Assembly (NCBI GenBank): GCA_964547855.1
Contig: CAZJPG010000003.1
Span: 1 to 64,000 of the forward strand
DNA: 64,000 nucleotides
Source of the DNA: JBAZHE01 sp964547855
GTDB taxonomy: Bacteria; Patescibacteriota; Patescibacteriia; Patescibacteriales; WJLG01
Reading direction: 5' to 3'
Shown: positions 23,471 to 32,405 of the stretch, piece by piece
Position numbering within the stretch: position 1 is the stretch's first letter
Layout: each line of letters opens with the position of its first letter
Translations under genes and position numbers: made by a program
Notes under the pieces: model-generated
What the model was told of the DNA's origin: nothing
What the model saw: the letters and a program-made list of their open reading frames with translations, nothing else
Database searches by the model: none

Positions 23471-24049
23471 CTACTCCTTAATCTCTATCAAACCAAAAAA
23501 ATTAACATAGACGTTCTTCGATGCCCCGCTAGCGGAATTGGTTATAGTTATAGTGGTGTTGGTCGTAGTAGAGAACCCATCCCAAATCTCCGTTTCCGGA
23601 TCCGGTGGCACAAAAACGGCATCAACAGAATTCCTAGGATTAGAATCGAACAATATCTCACTAATAGACACATAGCTAGGCAAGGTAAAAGTCCTACCTC
23701 CATAGGCTGGGTCGGATTCTGATGCGGCGTCATATGCCATATTGCCATTAACGTCGGCGAATATAGTATATTGGGTGTTATTGCCAGAAGTCTTATCGAA
23801 ATGAACTCCCCATCCACCTTCCGGGACTTTTCCATTGTACGGCGTCGAACCAAGGGCTCTATTTTGAGCCACGCGGATATCAGAGACCATCTTTTGCGCC
23901 GCTAAAGACAGTTCGGAATTTCGCGAACCGCCACGATAGTTGGTAACGAAAGCTCCTACCAGCAGGGCTATGATGCCCATACTGACTACAAGTTCCAACA
24001 TCGTAAAACCACCCCTATCCTTAATTGTCGTTCTATATTTTTTTATCAT
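23471..24049 (-). CDS. FimT/GspH-like pseudopilin
   Basis: Start set at ATG 24049, whose ATGA overlaps the stop of the upstream gene; this removes 21 improbable residues of the longest frame. 192 residues: short basic leader, GG^FTMLELVVSMGIIALLVGA with Glu5, then the GspH-type helix SLAAQKMVSDIRVAQNRALG and a C-terminal beta domain. With the PilV-, PilW- and PilX-like genes it makes a minor pseudopilin set, as for a type IV pilus or DNA-uptake machine. The major pilin and assembly ATPases are not in the window. Confidence 0.8.
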   Translation of the reverse strand: MIKKYRTTIKDRGGFTMLELVVSMGIIALLVGAFVTNYRGGSRNSELSLAAQKMVSDIRVAQNRALGSTPYNGKVPEGGWGVHFDKTSGNNTQYTIFADVNGNMAYDAASESDPAYGGRTFTLPSYVSISEILFDSNPRNSVDAVFVPPDPETEIWDGFSTTTNTTITITNSASGASKNVYVNFFGLIEIKE

Positions 24050-25413
24050 TGTGATTTTATCTCTCGCCATTTCGGCAACAAGTCGATGAATAAAGGATTG
24101 GTCGTAGTGCAAGTATAACCGCCTGGACCGACGATCTGATCACTTATGGCATGATTACCATACTCCATAGTCATAGTCGTAGTGGAATTAGTCGGGTCGG
24201 AATTAGTCTTTATGCCATCGCCACTCCACAACCAAGAGCACGTACTATCCGTACAAGGAACCGCAACTGACGGAGCAGACATAAAGTAAATGTTCGATTG
24301 GTCGGTGAATAGAATATCTTCATCCACCTTTGGTTTATAGTATGGATCCCAAGTAAATGATACTGTCGGGAACTCCATACCATAAGTAGTGAAAGTCAAA
24401 TTCTGATTAGCGGATATCTCTGTGTTACTAGCAATATTATCAGTTATCGTACTTGAAGGCGTAGCCGTATTGAATTGATACCAATTTGAGGCCAAACCAA
24501 AATTATCCCAAACCTTGACCCACCAATAATAAGGGGTGCCATAATCTATGAGCGGGCTAGTAGTAGAGAATTGCTCGGCATTAGAAGATCTGCGGCCAGT
24601 ATCCAAAAGCGGACTAGACGTCGAATTCGAAGTGTTGACTATGACTCTATATGCCGACTGTGAAGCTCCTTGATCCGGGTCTTGAGTGTCCCAACTCAAA
24701 GTAAATCCCTTGGTGGCCACACAAGCGCTTTCAAACGGCCAATTTGGAGCGGCCATATTGTCCACGACCGGGAAACCCATTCCTTTGACCCAAACAGCAT
24801 AAGAAGACGTGGCGCACCAACTTACCGGACTACCATCCAAACAATTGAAATTTATCCAACCGATACCGCTGCCATCATCATTACCATTCCAACCCCAACC
24901 GCGCCAAGTCGAACTAGCGTTAGACGTGTCTAGGCGCGACCCCGGCCAAAGCTCCGCCGAATCACGTAATTTTATCCATCCATCAGCACCCATAGAAACT
25001 ATATGCGCCCAACCCCAAACATAACCAGTTTCAGGGTCCAAGCAGGCTGTGCAACTATTGCCAGCTCCGCAAAACGATGGACAATTAGAATTAAAAGAAT
25101 AATCGGGAGCTCCTGTGTCCTGAAAGCTTATTGCCCCAACACCGCTACTCCAGGCATAGCCAGAGAAGTTCATCGTCGAAGAACTTATATCCACTCCGTA
25201 ATCAGACGTCCCGCAAGAAGCATTATTGGTACAGTTAAAACTTATCCAACCGATAGTCGAAGCCCAAGCCCAACCGCGCACATTATCATTGTCACCGGCC
25301 CAACCATAATTAATCCCGCCACGCAACAAAAAGACAAATGAGACCATAACCATAATCAAGGCAAGCAATGACCGCTTTCTATTCTTCTTTTTGTCTTTTT
25401 TGTTAGATACCAT
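24046..25413 (-). CDS. Exported protein with Trp-rich GWAW...GWISF repeats
   Basis: Start at ATG 25413 (MVSNKKDKKKNRKRSLLALI) gives a basic leader and hydrophobic signal helix. About 455 residues. Four or so repeats of the form (V)RGWAW...IGWISFNC (DNVRGWAWASTIGWISFNC; FSGYAWSSGVGAISF; YVWGWAHIVSMGADGWIKL; TWRGWGWNGND...GIGWINFNC), with Cys pairs, followed by two fibronectin/PKD-like beta domains. First gene of the pseudopilin operon and overlapping its second gene by 4 bp, so probably a pilus-tip adhesin or co-exported surface protein. This is inference from position. Confidence 0.7.
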   Translation of the reverse strand: MVSNKKDKKKNRKRSLLALIMVMVSFVFLLRGGINYGWAGDNDNVRGWAWASTIGWISFNCTNNASCGTSDYGVDISSSTMNFSGYAWSSGVGAISFQDTGAPDYSFNSNCPSFCGAGNSCTACLDPETGYVWGWAHIVSMGADGWIKLRDSAELWPGSRLDTSNASSTWRGWGWNGNDDGSGIGWINFNCLDGSPVSWCATSSYAVWVKGMGFPVVDNMAAPNWPFESACVATKGFTLSWDTQDPDQGASQSAYRVIVNTSNSTSSPLLDTGRRSSNAEQFSTTSPLIDYGTPYYWWVKVWDNFGLASNWYQFNTATPSSTITDNIASNTEISANQNLTFTTYGMEFPTVSFTWDPYYKPKVDEDILFTDQSNIYFMSAPSVAVPCTDSTCSWLWSGDGIKTNSDPTNSTTTMTMEYGNHAISDQIVGPGGYTCTTTNPLFIDLLPKWREIKSQ

Positions 25414-25518
25414 AAATTTGGCCGGCAAATGGCCTTTTCTCTTATTTATTATAACATAAAAACGATCAAACAAAAATCAACATCTTAAACCGAATATTAA
25501 TAAAAATTAAAAACAAAA

Positions 25519-25545
25519 CCGACATCCAATAATATTGGATGTCGG
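25519..25545 (-). terminator. Terminator after the DUF5666-like gene
   Basis: CCGACATCCAATA-A-TATTGGATGTCGG, 13 perfect pairs, followed on the minus strand by TTTTGTTTTTAATTTTT. It ends the transcript of 27740-25565 just before the pseudopilin operon's upstream region. Confidence 0.8.
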
Positions 25546-25564
25546 ATAAAAAATGTTTTTTTCT

Positions 25565-26179
25565 TTATTCCATGTCAGGAGACACGATATCGATATCCAC
25601 TGGTGGAACCACGACATTAGTGCTCATTGAAGGGTCTGCCAATCTAACCACTTCGACATTATCAGCCTTAAATGACGGCTTATCATATATGTCTTCTTGA
25701 GATCTTACGGTAACATTGTCACCAGGTTTTATATCACTGAGCGAATTGACTTCAATCTCCTTATACAAATCTGGCATCTCCATATTCGTCCCCTTCTTTT
25801 CCATATTTATTTCTTCAGGAGTTTTAATTCTTTTTAACGAGATCTTGACTCCAGAAACGGAAACGGTCCTAGTTTTAAGAGCTTCATCGTCTAATAAATT
25901 TCGCAAAGGAGCTTCAATTATAATATCACTACCAGAAATCTCCTTGACTACTCCGGAAACGACTTTATTATCAGCAGCAACATTCACTCCCGTCATCGAG
26001 TCCAATTTATCCTTAGCGGCTTTCCAGCCATCGGCAAATGTTCCATTACCACTAACCTTGCTTGCTGGCGCCTGACAAACGTTAGAGATGCCTCTGGCCA
26101 TACTTGCCAGGTAAAAACCAGACACTAATCCGATCAAAAGCGCTAAAACGACTAAAATGGCAATTGATGTTTTTTTCAT
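25565..26179 (-). CDS. Membrane-anchored DUF5666-like protein
   Basis: Start at ATG 26179 (MKKTSIAILVVLALLIGLVS); the longer frame begins with TTG and only adds nine residues. About 204 residues: one N-terminal span, then outside. Middle VVSGVVKEISGSDIIIEAPL and the later IKPGDNVTVRSQEDI resemble the OB-like beta units of DUF5666. A Pro/Asp-rich tail follows. Function unknown. Third gene of a unit with the two cupredoxin-like genes. Confidence 0.6.
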   Translation of the reverse strand: MKKTSIAILVVLALLIGLVSGFYLASMARGISNVCQAPASKVSGNGTFADGWKAAKDKLDSMTGVNVAADNKVVSGVVKEISGSDIIIEAPLRNLLDDEALKTRTVSVSGVKISLKRIKTPEEINMEKKGTNMEMPDLYKEIEVNSLSDIKPGDNVTVRSQEDIYDKPSFKADNVEVVRLADPSMSTNVVVPPVDIDIVSPDME

Positions 26180-26198
26180 AGTTATTTTGGTTAAATAT

Positions 26199-26966
26199 TT
26201 ATTCAACTATCATAATTCCTTCCGCCCCGGTCGAACGATGTCCAGCAAAATCAGAGTAAAAGATATATTTACCAGCCTGATCTGGCGCATTGAAAGTTAT
26301 AACCCTAGTCTCTCCCGGCTTAAGCCCAAGGGCTACTGCCGACAATATCTGGTCATCGAACTTAAATATCTCGATAGAACTTTCAGCAGTTACCGACAAG
26401 GCTACGGCCTGTTTGGCTTTGACAGTAAAACTCTTTGGCGTGACGGACGTAGGACTAATTGATATTTTTACGGCGCTCTCTGGAAGGTCCTCGACTTTCA
26501 CCGGCTCGGATTGTATAGGAGCATTCGGATCGCCAGCTTGAGCGGTGTTATCGGCCTCTTGTCCGCCATCTCTAGTTAGAACGAAACCAGTATCAACGGA
26601 TATGGGATTACTATCAGGTGCGACGATCACAGCCTGCTCAGTCGATGTCGAAGTCGTAGTTCCATTGACCTCGGTCTTAGTGAAGGTGACTACTTGCGAT
26701 ACTTTTCCGACGTTGGCACCGCCATTCTCAAGCCCCTTAGCAGTGGCCTTCACCTCGTCTATTAATCTTTGAGTCTCGGCAGCGGCCTCATCTCCCATAG
26801 CGTCTTTCATGCCTTGGGTGGCCTGACCACTTTTAGAGTTGTCAGATGGCTCATAGGTTGGAGACGGAACACCTTTCCAAACCAACATCACCACTGCCGC
26901 TATCAACAATATGACAACAACAACTATGGAGATGATGATTACTTTTTTCTTTAATTGGCTTTCCAT
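26199..26966 (-). CDS. Membrane-anchored cupredoxin-like protein (copper ligands lost), copy A
   Basis: 255 residues. N-terminal span (about 9-30); a Thr/Ser-rich region with ETQRLIDEVKATAKGLENGG and TGFVLTRDGG; C-terminal cupredoxin-like domain from about 165: SPTSVTPKSFTVKAKQAVAL, LGLKPGETRVITFNAPDQAG and YIFYSDFAGHRSTGAEGIMI. In true cupredoxins this last motif is C-x-H...M; here Cys is Ser and Met is absent, only the His remains. So the beta-sandwich is likely kept for binding and not for electron transfer. A 28-bp gap separates it from its paralogue upstream. Confidence 0.7.
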   Translation of the reverse strand: MESQLKKKVIIISIVVVVILLIAAVVMLVWKGVPSPTYEPSDNSKSGQATQGMKDAMGDEAAAETQRLIDEVKATAKGLENGGANVGKVSQVVTFTKTEVNGTTTSTSTEQAVIVAPDSNPISVDTGFVLTRDGGQEADNTAQAGDPNAPIQSEPVKVEDLPESAVKISISPTSVTPKSFTVKAKQAVALSVTAESSIEIFKFDDQILSAVALGLKPGETRVITFNAPDQAGKYIFYSDFAGHRSTGAEGIMIVE

Positions 26967-26993
26967 GTTTGTTCTATTTATTTATGTGATAAA

Positions 26994-27740
26994 TCATTCC
27001 ACTATCATTTTTCCGACAGCCCCATTATTCCTAAAATCCTTGAAATCTGAATAGTATTCGTATTCCCCTTTCTCTGCTGGTGCCGTAAAATTAACAACCC
27101 TAGTCTCGTTAAACCCTAAACCAACATACACACCTTTTAAGAGCGGGCTGGAAAAACGAAAATTAGCCATATCGCCGCCGCCAGCGGTCACTGCCAAGGA
27201 AACTAATTGCCCAGCCTTAACGGTAAAACTTGAAGGGGTTATGGAGTGAGAGTCAACCACCAACTTAACAGTCCCTTTCGGCAACTGCCCTCCTTCGACC
27301 GGAAAAGACTGTTGCGGCGCGACCTGAGACCCAGCCTCTGAAGAATTATCGGCGACCACTCCTTGCATGGTTAAAACCTCTCCCGTATCCAATGATATTG
27401 GGCTAGTTCCCTCTGCTATGATTATCGCCTCTTCTGTGGATGTTTCAACAGAACCATCATCCTTAACTCTATTAATGTTAACTGTCTTTATAATTCCATC
27501 GTCACCGGATGATGTTTGAATATCCTTAGCCTGCTCTATGATGTCCTTAGTATTATCAGATGCTGTTTTATCTTGAGATGAGCTTGAAATTTTATTAACT
27601 GGGATATTTTCGGTCGTATTGCCTGGTTGTTGATAATTTGGTTTAGGCAGACCAATAAAAAGAAGATAGCCAAGCACGCCGATCAACACAATAACGGCGA
27701 CCAACAACAAAATCATTAAAATTTTATTACTACCCTTCAT
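26994..27740 (-). CDS. Membrane-anchored cupredoxin-like protein (copper ligands lost), copy B
   Basis: 248 residues, tandem paralogue of the next gene with the same plan: N-terminal span (7-29), TGEVLTMQG, then HSITPSSFTVKAGQLVSLAV, GLGFNETRVVNFTAPAEKGE and YEYYSDFKDFRNNGAVGKMI. The copper-site His is also lost here (DFKDFRNNG). It begins 12 bp after the stop of the fibre-like gene. The pair probably arose by duplication; role unknown, extracytoplasmic. Confidence 0.7.
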   Translation of the reverse strand: MKGSNKILMILLLVAVIVLIGVLGYLLFIGLPKPNYQQPGNTTENIPVNKISSSSQDKTASDNTKDIIEQAKDIQTSSGDDGIIKTVNINRVKDDGSVETSTEEAIIIAEGTSPISLDTGEVLTMQGVVADNSSEAGSQVAPQQSFPVEGGQLPKGTVKLVVDSHSITPSSFTVKAGQLVSLAVTAGGGDMANFRFSSPLLKGVYVGLGFNETRVVNFTAPAEKGEYEYYSDFKDFRNNGAVGKMIVE

Positions 27741-27752
27741 AATATATTTGGA

Positions 27753-28736
27753 CTATTGTAAATTAACCAATGTCAAAATGGAATTTTTATCTGAAGATGA
27801 ATCCTCCAAAGCCTTGCCAATTATCGCTCCAACGATCAAGTCACTGGCTTTCATAGCCTCTCCTTCGACACCAGAAGTGGTCAAAAGGTCCCCCTTTACT
27901 ATTGGTCCATTACTTTCATTGACTCTTACAGGAACAACACCGGACATGGCTATCGGCACTTTTTTATCAGACTCGTCCAATCCTAATTTTTCTCCAATAT
28001 TAATAGCCGGATCTGTCGAGAGCACGCCGACCACACCACGATCATAAGCCTCATCACAAGCCTTGACCGACTTGGCTTTGCCATCGGCCATGACCAAGAC
28101 CGTACCTAAAGGATATTCCTTGTCGGCAGAGAAATACTCTGAAACATCTCCAGAACCAAGAGTCAAATCGCCGCTTATCTTGGCCGTGCCTTCAACATAC
28201 AGCTTATACGAACCTGGATTAGTCGTACCGATGCCGACATTGCCAGAAGTGTTTATTACAAAATTATTCTTTATGTTCATGTCTATGCTAGTAACGGCAT
28301 ATTGTATATCGGAATATCCGCTCGGGATCGATCCAGCGGTCCAATCGACTGCGGTCCAACCAGAATTGATATCATTATCACTCATGATATATCTAACGCT
28401 GTTATTAGAGGCATTCTCGACGTAGACTTCAAGATACACCGTCGCATACATGTCAGAAGTCGAATAAACGAAGCGAACAGCAGAAAAAGTGTTTGTCCCA
28501 TGTCTGACATTAGACAAAAGATTAAAAGTTTTTCTAGTGTTGTTGTCAGGACCGGGATACATAACTCCTGCATAGAAATAAGCCGACTGATGGCGACCGC
28601 TGGTCATATCCATAATATTGAACATGGCAGAGGCGCGATTTCCAGAACTTTGGGCTATTCTATACCAACCAGAAGAACCGATCGTGGAATTGTTTCCCTG
28701 ACGTATCGCCTTATTGTAAACATTATATATCAATCC
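27753..28736 (-). CDS. Fibre-like surface protein, C-terminal part (broken by scaffold gap)
   Basis: The frame enters from the N run. It contains TSGNVGIGTTNPGSYKLYVE, the repeat of the gene across the gap, and ends in a globular domain (SEYFSADKEYPLGTVLVMAD; KAKSVKACDEAYDRGVVGVL; GDLLTTSGVEGEAMKASDLI; VGAIIGKALEDS), typical of the C-termini of bacterial and phage-like fibre proteins with GIGTT repeats. The frame differs from that of the upstream part by one base, expected for a gap of unknown true size, so I read both as one gene. The annotated ATG at 28733 is not a real start. Confidence 0.75.
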   Translation of the reverse strand, partial: GLIYNVYNKAIRQGNNSTIGSSGWYRIAQSSGNRASAMFNIMDMTSGRHQSAYFYAGVMYPGPDNNTRKTFNLLSNVRHGTNTFSAVRFVYSTSDMYATVYLEVYVENASNNSVRYIMSDNDINSGWTAVDWTAGSIPSGYSDIQYAVTSIDMNIKNNFVINTSGNVGIGTTNPGSYKLYVEGTAKISGDLTLGSGDVSEYFSADKEYPLGTVLVMADGKAKSVKACDEAYDRGVVGVLSTDPAINIGEKLGLDESDKKVPIAMSGVVPVRVNESNGPIVKGDLLTTSGVEGEAMKASDLIVGAIIGKALEDSSSDKNSILTLVNLQ

Positions 28737-28746
28737 NNNNNNNNNN
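28737..28746. other. Scaffold gap (10 N)
   Basis: Ten N bases; the true gap length is unknown. It falls inside the fibre-like gene, within a region of near-identical repeats, which probably broke the assembly. Confidence 0.99.
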
Positions 28747-31224
28747 ATTGACGTCTAAGGTGTAACCAGGGCCAGTAGTGCCAATGCCAACGCTAGTACC
28801 ATTGTTATAGATATTACTACTAGACACCCAAGAAGTTCCATTAGATCGCAAAGTGTACCCGGAAATACCAGCTGCAGATGGGACACCGCCGGAAGTCATG
28901 GATTTAACATAGGAAACTGAAGCTGCGTAGTCGTCCGATGGCGGAACTCCAGTATTCAAGCCGCTAATGCCTCCCCCGGAAGCATCAAGAATCGAACCAG
29001 TGCCACCATTAATATCCAGATAAGTGCCAGGACCGGTAGTGCCAATACCAATATTACCACTGGTAAAAGTCACGTTGCCATTACTTCTGGAAGTCATAAA
29101 CTCATGACTTTCAGCACCTTCTCTTTCGTTTATAAAATGCCAAGTTCCTGGAGATGGTTCCGCGGAATCCTCGACATACCTAGTATAAAGATCTCTATCA
29201 GTGGCATAGACCTTAAGGCCCTGATTCGTTCCACCAGATCTAGTAACCCAAAATGCTGTATTACCAGTAGCATCACTCTGATTACTTACCATTACTCCTC
29301 CTCGCACATCAAGAAGTTGCCCCGGATTATTGGTTCCAATGCCCACGTTACCTCCTGTAAAATATGAATTCTCGGCTCTAGTTGATTGAACTGAACTCTT
29401 CCAGCGCGCACCATCGTCCCAAAGCGAGACATTACTAGCTACATTCCAAGAACCAGAACCATTATTCGAGGCATACCAATTCGTTCCATTACCTGGATCC
29501 ATGACCAACATATTATTATTATTGTCGTCTGAATTCTGCACCCAAGCGCCATTGCTATAATAAATACCTGACGATATATATGTCTGACTATCCCATGGCA
29601 GTATCGAAAATACAGGATTGGTCGTGCCATCTCTCTTGGCCATTACCAGTGTCGCATCATTATTACCGTTCGTTCCGGATATAGACAATCTAGCATCGCC
29701 ATACAAATTTCCATCGCCTATAGCCACGTTGGTTCCATTGTTGAATATAGTATTATTACGAGACCAACTGGAGCCATCACTGCGTAATGTATAGCCGCTA
29801 AAGCCAACCGGAGAAGGTAATCCTCCGCCAGTCGAGTAGTCGACATAATATTTAGAGGCAGCCTCATTAGAAGATATCGGTACCTCGCTCAAGCCAACGA
29901 TGCGACCGTCGCCAATAGAAATGCGATTGCTACTAGCAGCACCGTCAAGAGACAAAAGAGTCGTTGGAGACGTTGTCGCTATGCCGACGTTGCCCGCATT
30001 TGGCTGGAGAATAAGCGGTCTGTTAATGGGGTTTTTCAATCCTCCAGAAGTTGATACTTGGATTACTCCATAATCAACAGTTGAGGTTACTCCGAATATA
30101 TTAACCACTGCATTTTGACCGGCTGATCTGATAGATAAAGCTGCATCAGGTGCCGTCGTCCCAATCCCAACGTTACCACCCCTCCGCATAGTCATAACTG
30201 GCGTGCCCCAAGCTATTCCCGTGTCTTTACCGGTAGAATTTGGTGAAATATAAAAAGACATGGTCCCACCGTTGCCGGCAAAAAATATCATACCAGCCCC
30301 ACTGTTATAACCACCGACATTGTTGGCATAATTAATAGAGTCATCATGGGCTAGATTATAAGTGGCGTCGGCTTTATAACCATTCCAAATCAAGGCATGA
30401 GAACCGGAATAACCATCCTCGGCTAATTGAGTGTAAGTATAATTACCTCCATCAGGATCATGAAAACTAAAAGATGATGTCAAAGCATTAACATTTCTAC
30501 CACTACCAAAATGAACTCCACCATTGACTTCAAGTTTTGTGCCTGGATTATTAGTGCCTATTCCTACATTGCCAGTATTGTTACTGTATATATTATTGCC
30601 ATTCGGACGCCAGTAGGTATATGAAGAAGTAGCCTGTGAGACACGGTAATCGACGTAATAGCGCGAAGCCGCCTCACTCCAAGAGAGTGGGATTTCGTTT
30701 ATGTTTGTGATACGTCCACCGCCGACGTTTATAGTATTTATTCCAGCGCCAGCGTCTACGGCCATCAAAACCGCAGGTGTAGTCGACCCAATACCGACTC
30801 GACCATTCTGAACTATAAAACCGTAAGTATTTGGATTTGACTGGTACGCATTACCAGAACTGATCCAAATGGTTCCTTGTTTGCTTTGAGCCGTATTGGC
30901 TGTATTTATAGGATCGGCGACATTGCCAGTAGGAGGATTTCCTGTCGGGTTCTGCCAAGCGGCCATAACGAAAAATGGAGCCAAAATAGAAGATATCAAG
31001 ATCAAGACGCCAGAGACGATCGACAATGTTTTTTTGCCAGCACTAAGTTTCGTTTTCTTTTTTGGTGCAACCACTTTCTTCTTAGTCGCGCCATAAGATG
31101 TTCTTTTTCTTTTAATTGAGGATGTCTTCTTAGTCTTGTTAATACCAGAAAACTTCCGGCTTTTTACCGGCTTCTTTAAAGTTTTTGTCTTATTCTTCTT
31201 TTCTACCCCCCTCTTTATGGGCAT
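28747..31224 (-). CDS. Fibre-like surface protein with GNVGIGTT repeats, N-terminal part
   Basis: Start set at ATG 31224 (MPIKRGVEKKNKTKTLKKPV), since the longer frame overlaps the upstream gene. About 825 residues before the gap. A very basic Lys-rich N-terminus (about 1-70), a hydrophobic signal-anchor (TLSIVSGVLILISSILAPFF), then repeats of GNVGIGTTxPG...L.VNG together with ASRYYVDYRVS-like connectors and SGYTLRSDGSSW motifs. The pattern recalls head/shaft repeats of trimeric adhesins and phage fibre proteins. Likely an exported, probably trimeric, cell-surface fibre. See the C-terminal part at 27753. Confidence 0.78.
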
Positions 31225-31246
31225 CTTATTTTTATTAATGGCTTTT

Positions 31247-31573
31247 CTAATCGACTGGCAAACCATTTTTAATTCGTATCTCTCGATTGGACATCTCCGT
31301 GATCTTTTGGACTGTCTCTGGTCTTACTGTATTGTATTTTTTTAAATCCTCTTGAATCAATTTATCGCCCTCCTCTTTTAAATTTTTGTTCTTATCAGAT
31401 AAACCCAAAATATCATCGACTTCGGATATCCTCTTTTCCATTTCCGCTTGACGCCGAAGGTCATCCAAAGCCATGGAGTTATACTCTAGCCGAATTCTAT
31501 ATGTGGCAAACAAAGCAATAAAAAGAAAAAAGGTTAAAAAAAGTAATATTCTTATAGCTTTATTTGGTGACAT
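31247..31573 (-). CDS. FtsL/FtsB-like bitopic coiled-coil protein
   Basis: 108 residues: one span (about 8-24), then a coiled coil (YNSMALDDLRRQAEMEKRIS; EVDDILGLSDKNKNLKEEGD). Topology matches FtsL/FtsB/DivIC but no signature confirms a division role. It lies just upstream of the fibre gene, with an overlap if that gene's longer start were used. Confidence 0.45.
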   Translation of the reverse strand: MSPNKAIRILLFLTFFLFIALFATYRIRLEYNSMALDDLRRQAEMEKRISEVDDILGLSDKNKNLKEEGDKLIQEDLKKYNTVRPETVQKITEMSNREIRIKNGLPVD

Positions 31574-31624
31574 CTTATCAAAAAGGGCGAATCGCCAATT
31601 GACTCAACACGATTGGTGCCCATG

Positions 31625-31996
31625 TTATTTCAAAAAATAAGGTACGAACACGAACAAGCCAACGGCAACCGCTGAAATCGACGATATCATCACGGCAGCG
31701 GCCATTATGTCTTTTACTTCTTTTATATAAACGTGAATCCTTGGCTTAAGAACATCAGCCACTCTTTCCAAGGCACTATTTATGATCTCGGCTAAAACCA
31801 CTAACGATATAGACATTATCACAAGACACCACTCTACGGGTTTTATCCCCATGTAAGCGGCCAGTATCAATATTATTATAGCAACCAAGGACTGTATCTG
31901 TAAATTTTGTTCTTCTCTAAAAATCTTAAACAGCCCTCTAAAAGAATAGCCAAAGCTTTTAATAAGCCTATTTATTCTTAACATTTTTTTTACCAT
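31625..31996 (-). CDS. dgkA: Diacylglycerol/undecaprenol kinase family protein
   Basis: 123 residues with three spans (about 38-53, 58-76, 98-118) and the family motifs EEQNLQIQ (29-36) and VVLAEIINSALERVADVLKP with KDIMAAAVMISS. Phosphorylates undecaprenol or diacylglycerol, recycling lipid carrier for wall synthesis. The start overlaps ybeY by 29 bp (ATG 31996; a second ATG is at 31984), so the two are coupled, an order seen in many bacteria. Confidence 0.9.
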   Translation of the reverse strand: MVKKMLRINRLIKSFGYSFRGLFKIFREEQNLQIQSLVAIIILILAAYMGIKPVEWCLVIMSISLVVLAEIINSALERVADVLKPRIHVYIKEVKDIMAAAVMISSISAVAVGLFVFVPYFLK

Positions 31997-32393
31997 TGAA
32001 TTCGGATAGCAATTTTTCGCCTTCGGCGATCATGGACAAGCGATCTTTCTCTGTAGAATCATCTCGACCTATCAAATGAAGTAGGCCATGAACGACTATA
32101 AACAATAATTCATGTTTAGCTGAATGGCCTAGTTGTTTAGCTTGCTTTTTGATCTGCTCGTTGTCTATGACTAACTCCCCCAAAGAATCTTCATCGCCGT
32201 CAAAAGACAAAATGTCAGTAGTTCCGCTTTTCCCCCGGTAAGTGGAGTTTAATTTGCGCATCTCCTTACTGTCGACAAAAGCTAAGGAAACATCACGGGA
32301 GCGCAGTTTGAATTTCTTCAAAAAAGCCTCTACCACATCCTTGACTGCCCGACGATCGAAGACCGCGCGAGCGACGTTGTTTATCTCTACCAT
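31968..32393 (-). CDS. ybeY: Endoribonuclease YbeY (rRNA maturation), third metal ligand changed
   Basis: 141 residues. SLAFVDSKEMRKLNSTYRGK, GTTDILSFDGDEDSLGELVI and the zinc motif VVHGLLHLIGRDDSTEKD match UPF0054/YbeY. In the usual H-x3-H-x5-H motif the third His is here Asp (HGLLHLIGRDD); I checked the codon, GAT, on the DNA. Asp can bind metal, so the enzyme may still work. YbeY takes part in 16S rRNA 3' maturation and ribosome quality control. Confidence 0.9.
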   Translation of the reverse strand: MVEINNVARAVFDRRAVKDVVEAFLKKFKLRSRDVSLAFVDSKEMRKLNSTYRGKSGTTDILSFDGDEDSLGELVIDNEQIKKQAKQLGHSAKHELLFIVVHGLLHLIGRDDSTEKDRLSMIAEGEKLLSEFNGKKNVKNK

Positions 32394-32405
32394 TTTTAAA
32401 TCTCT

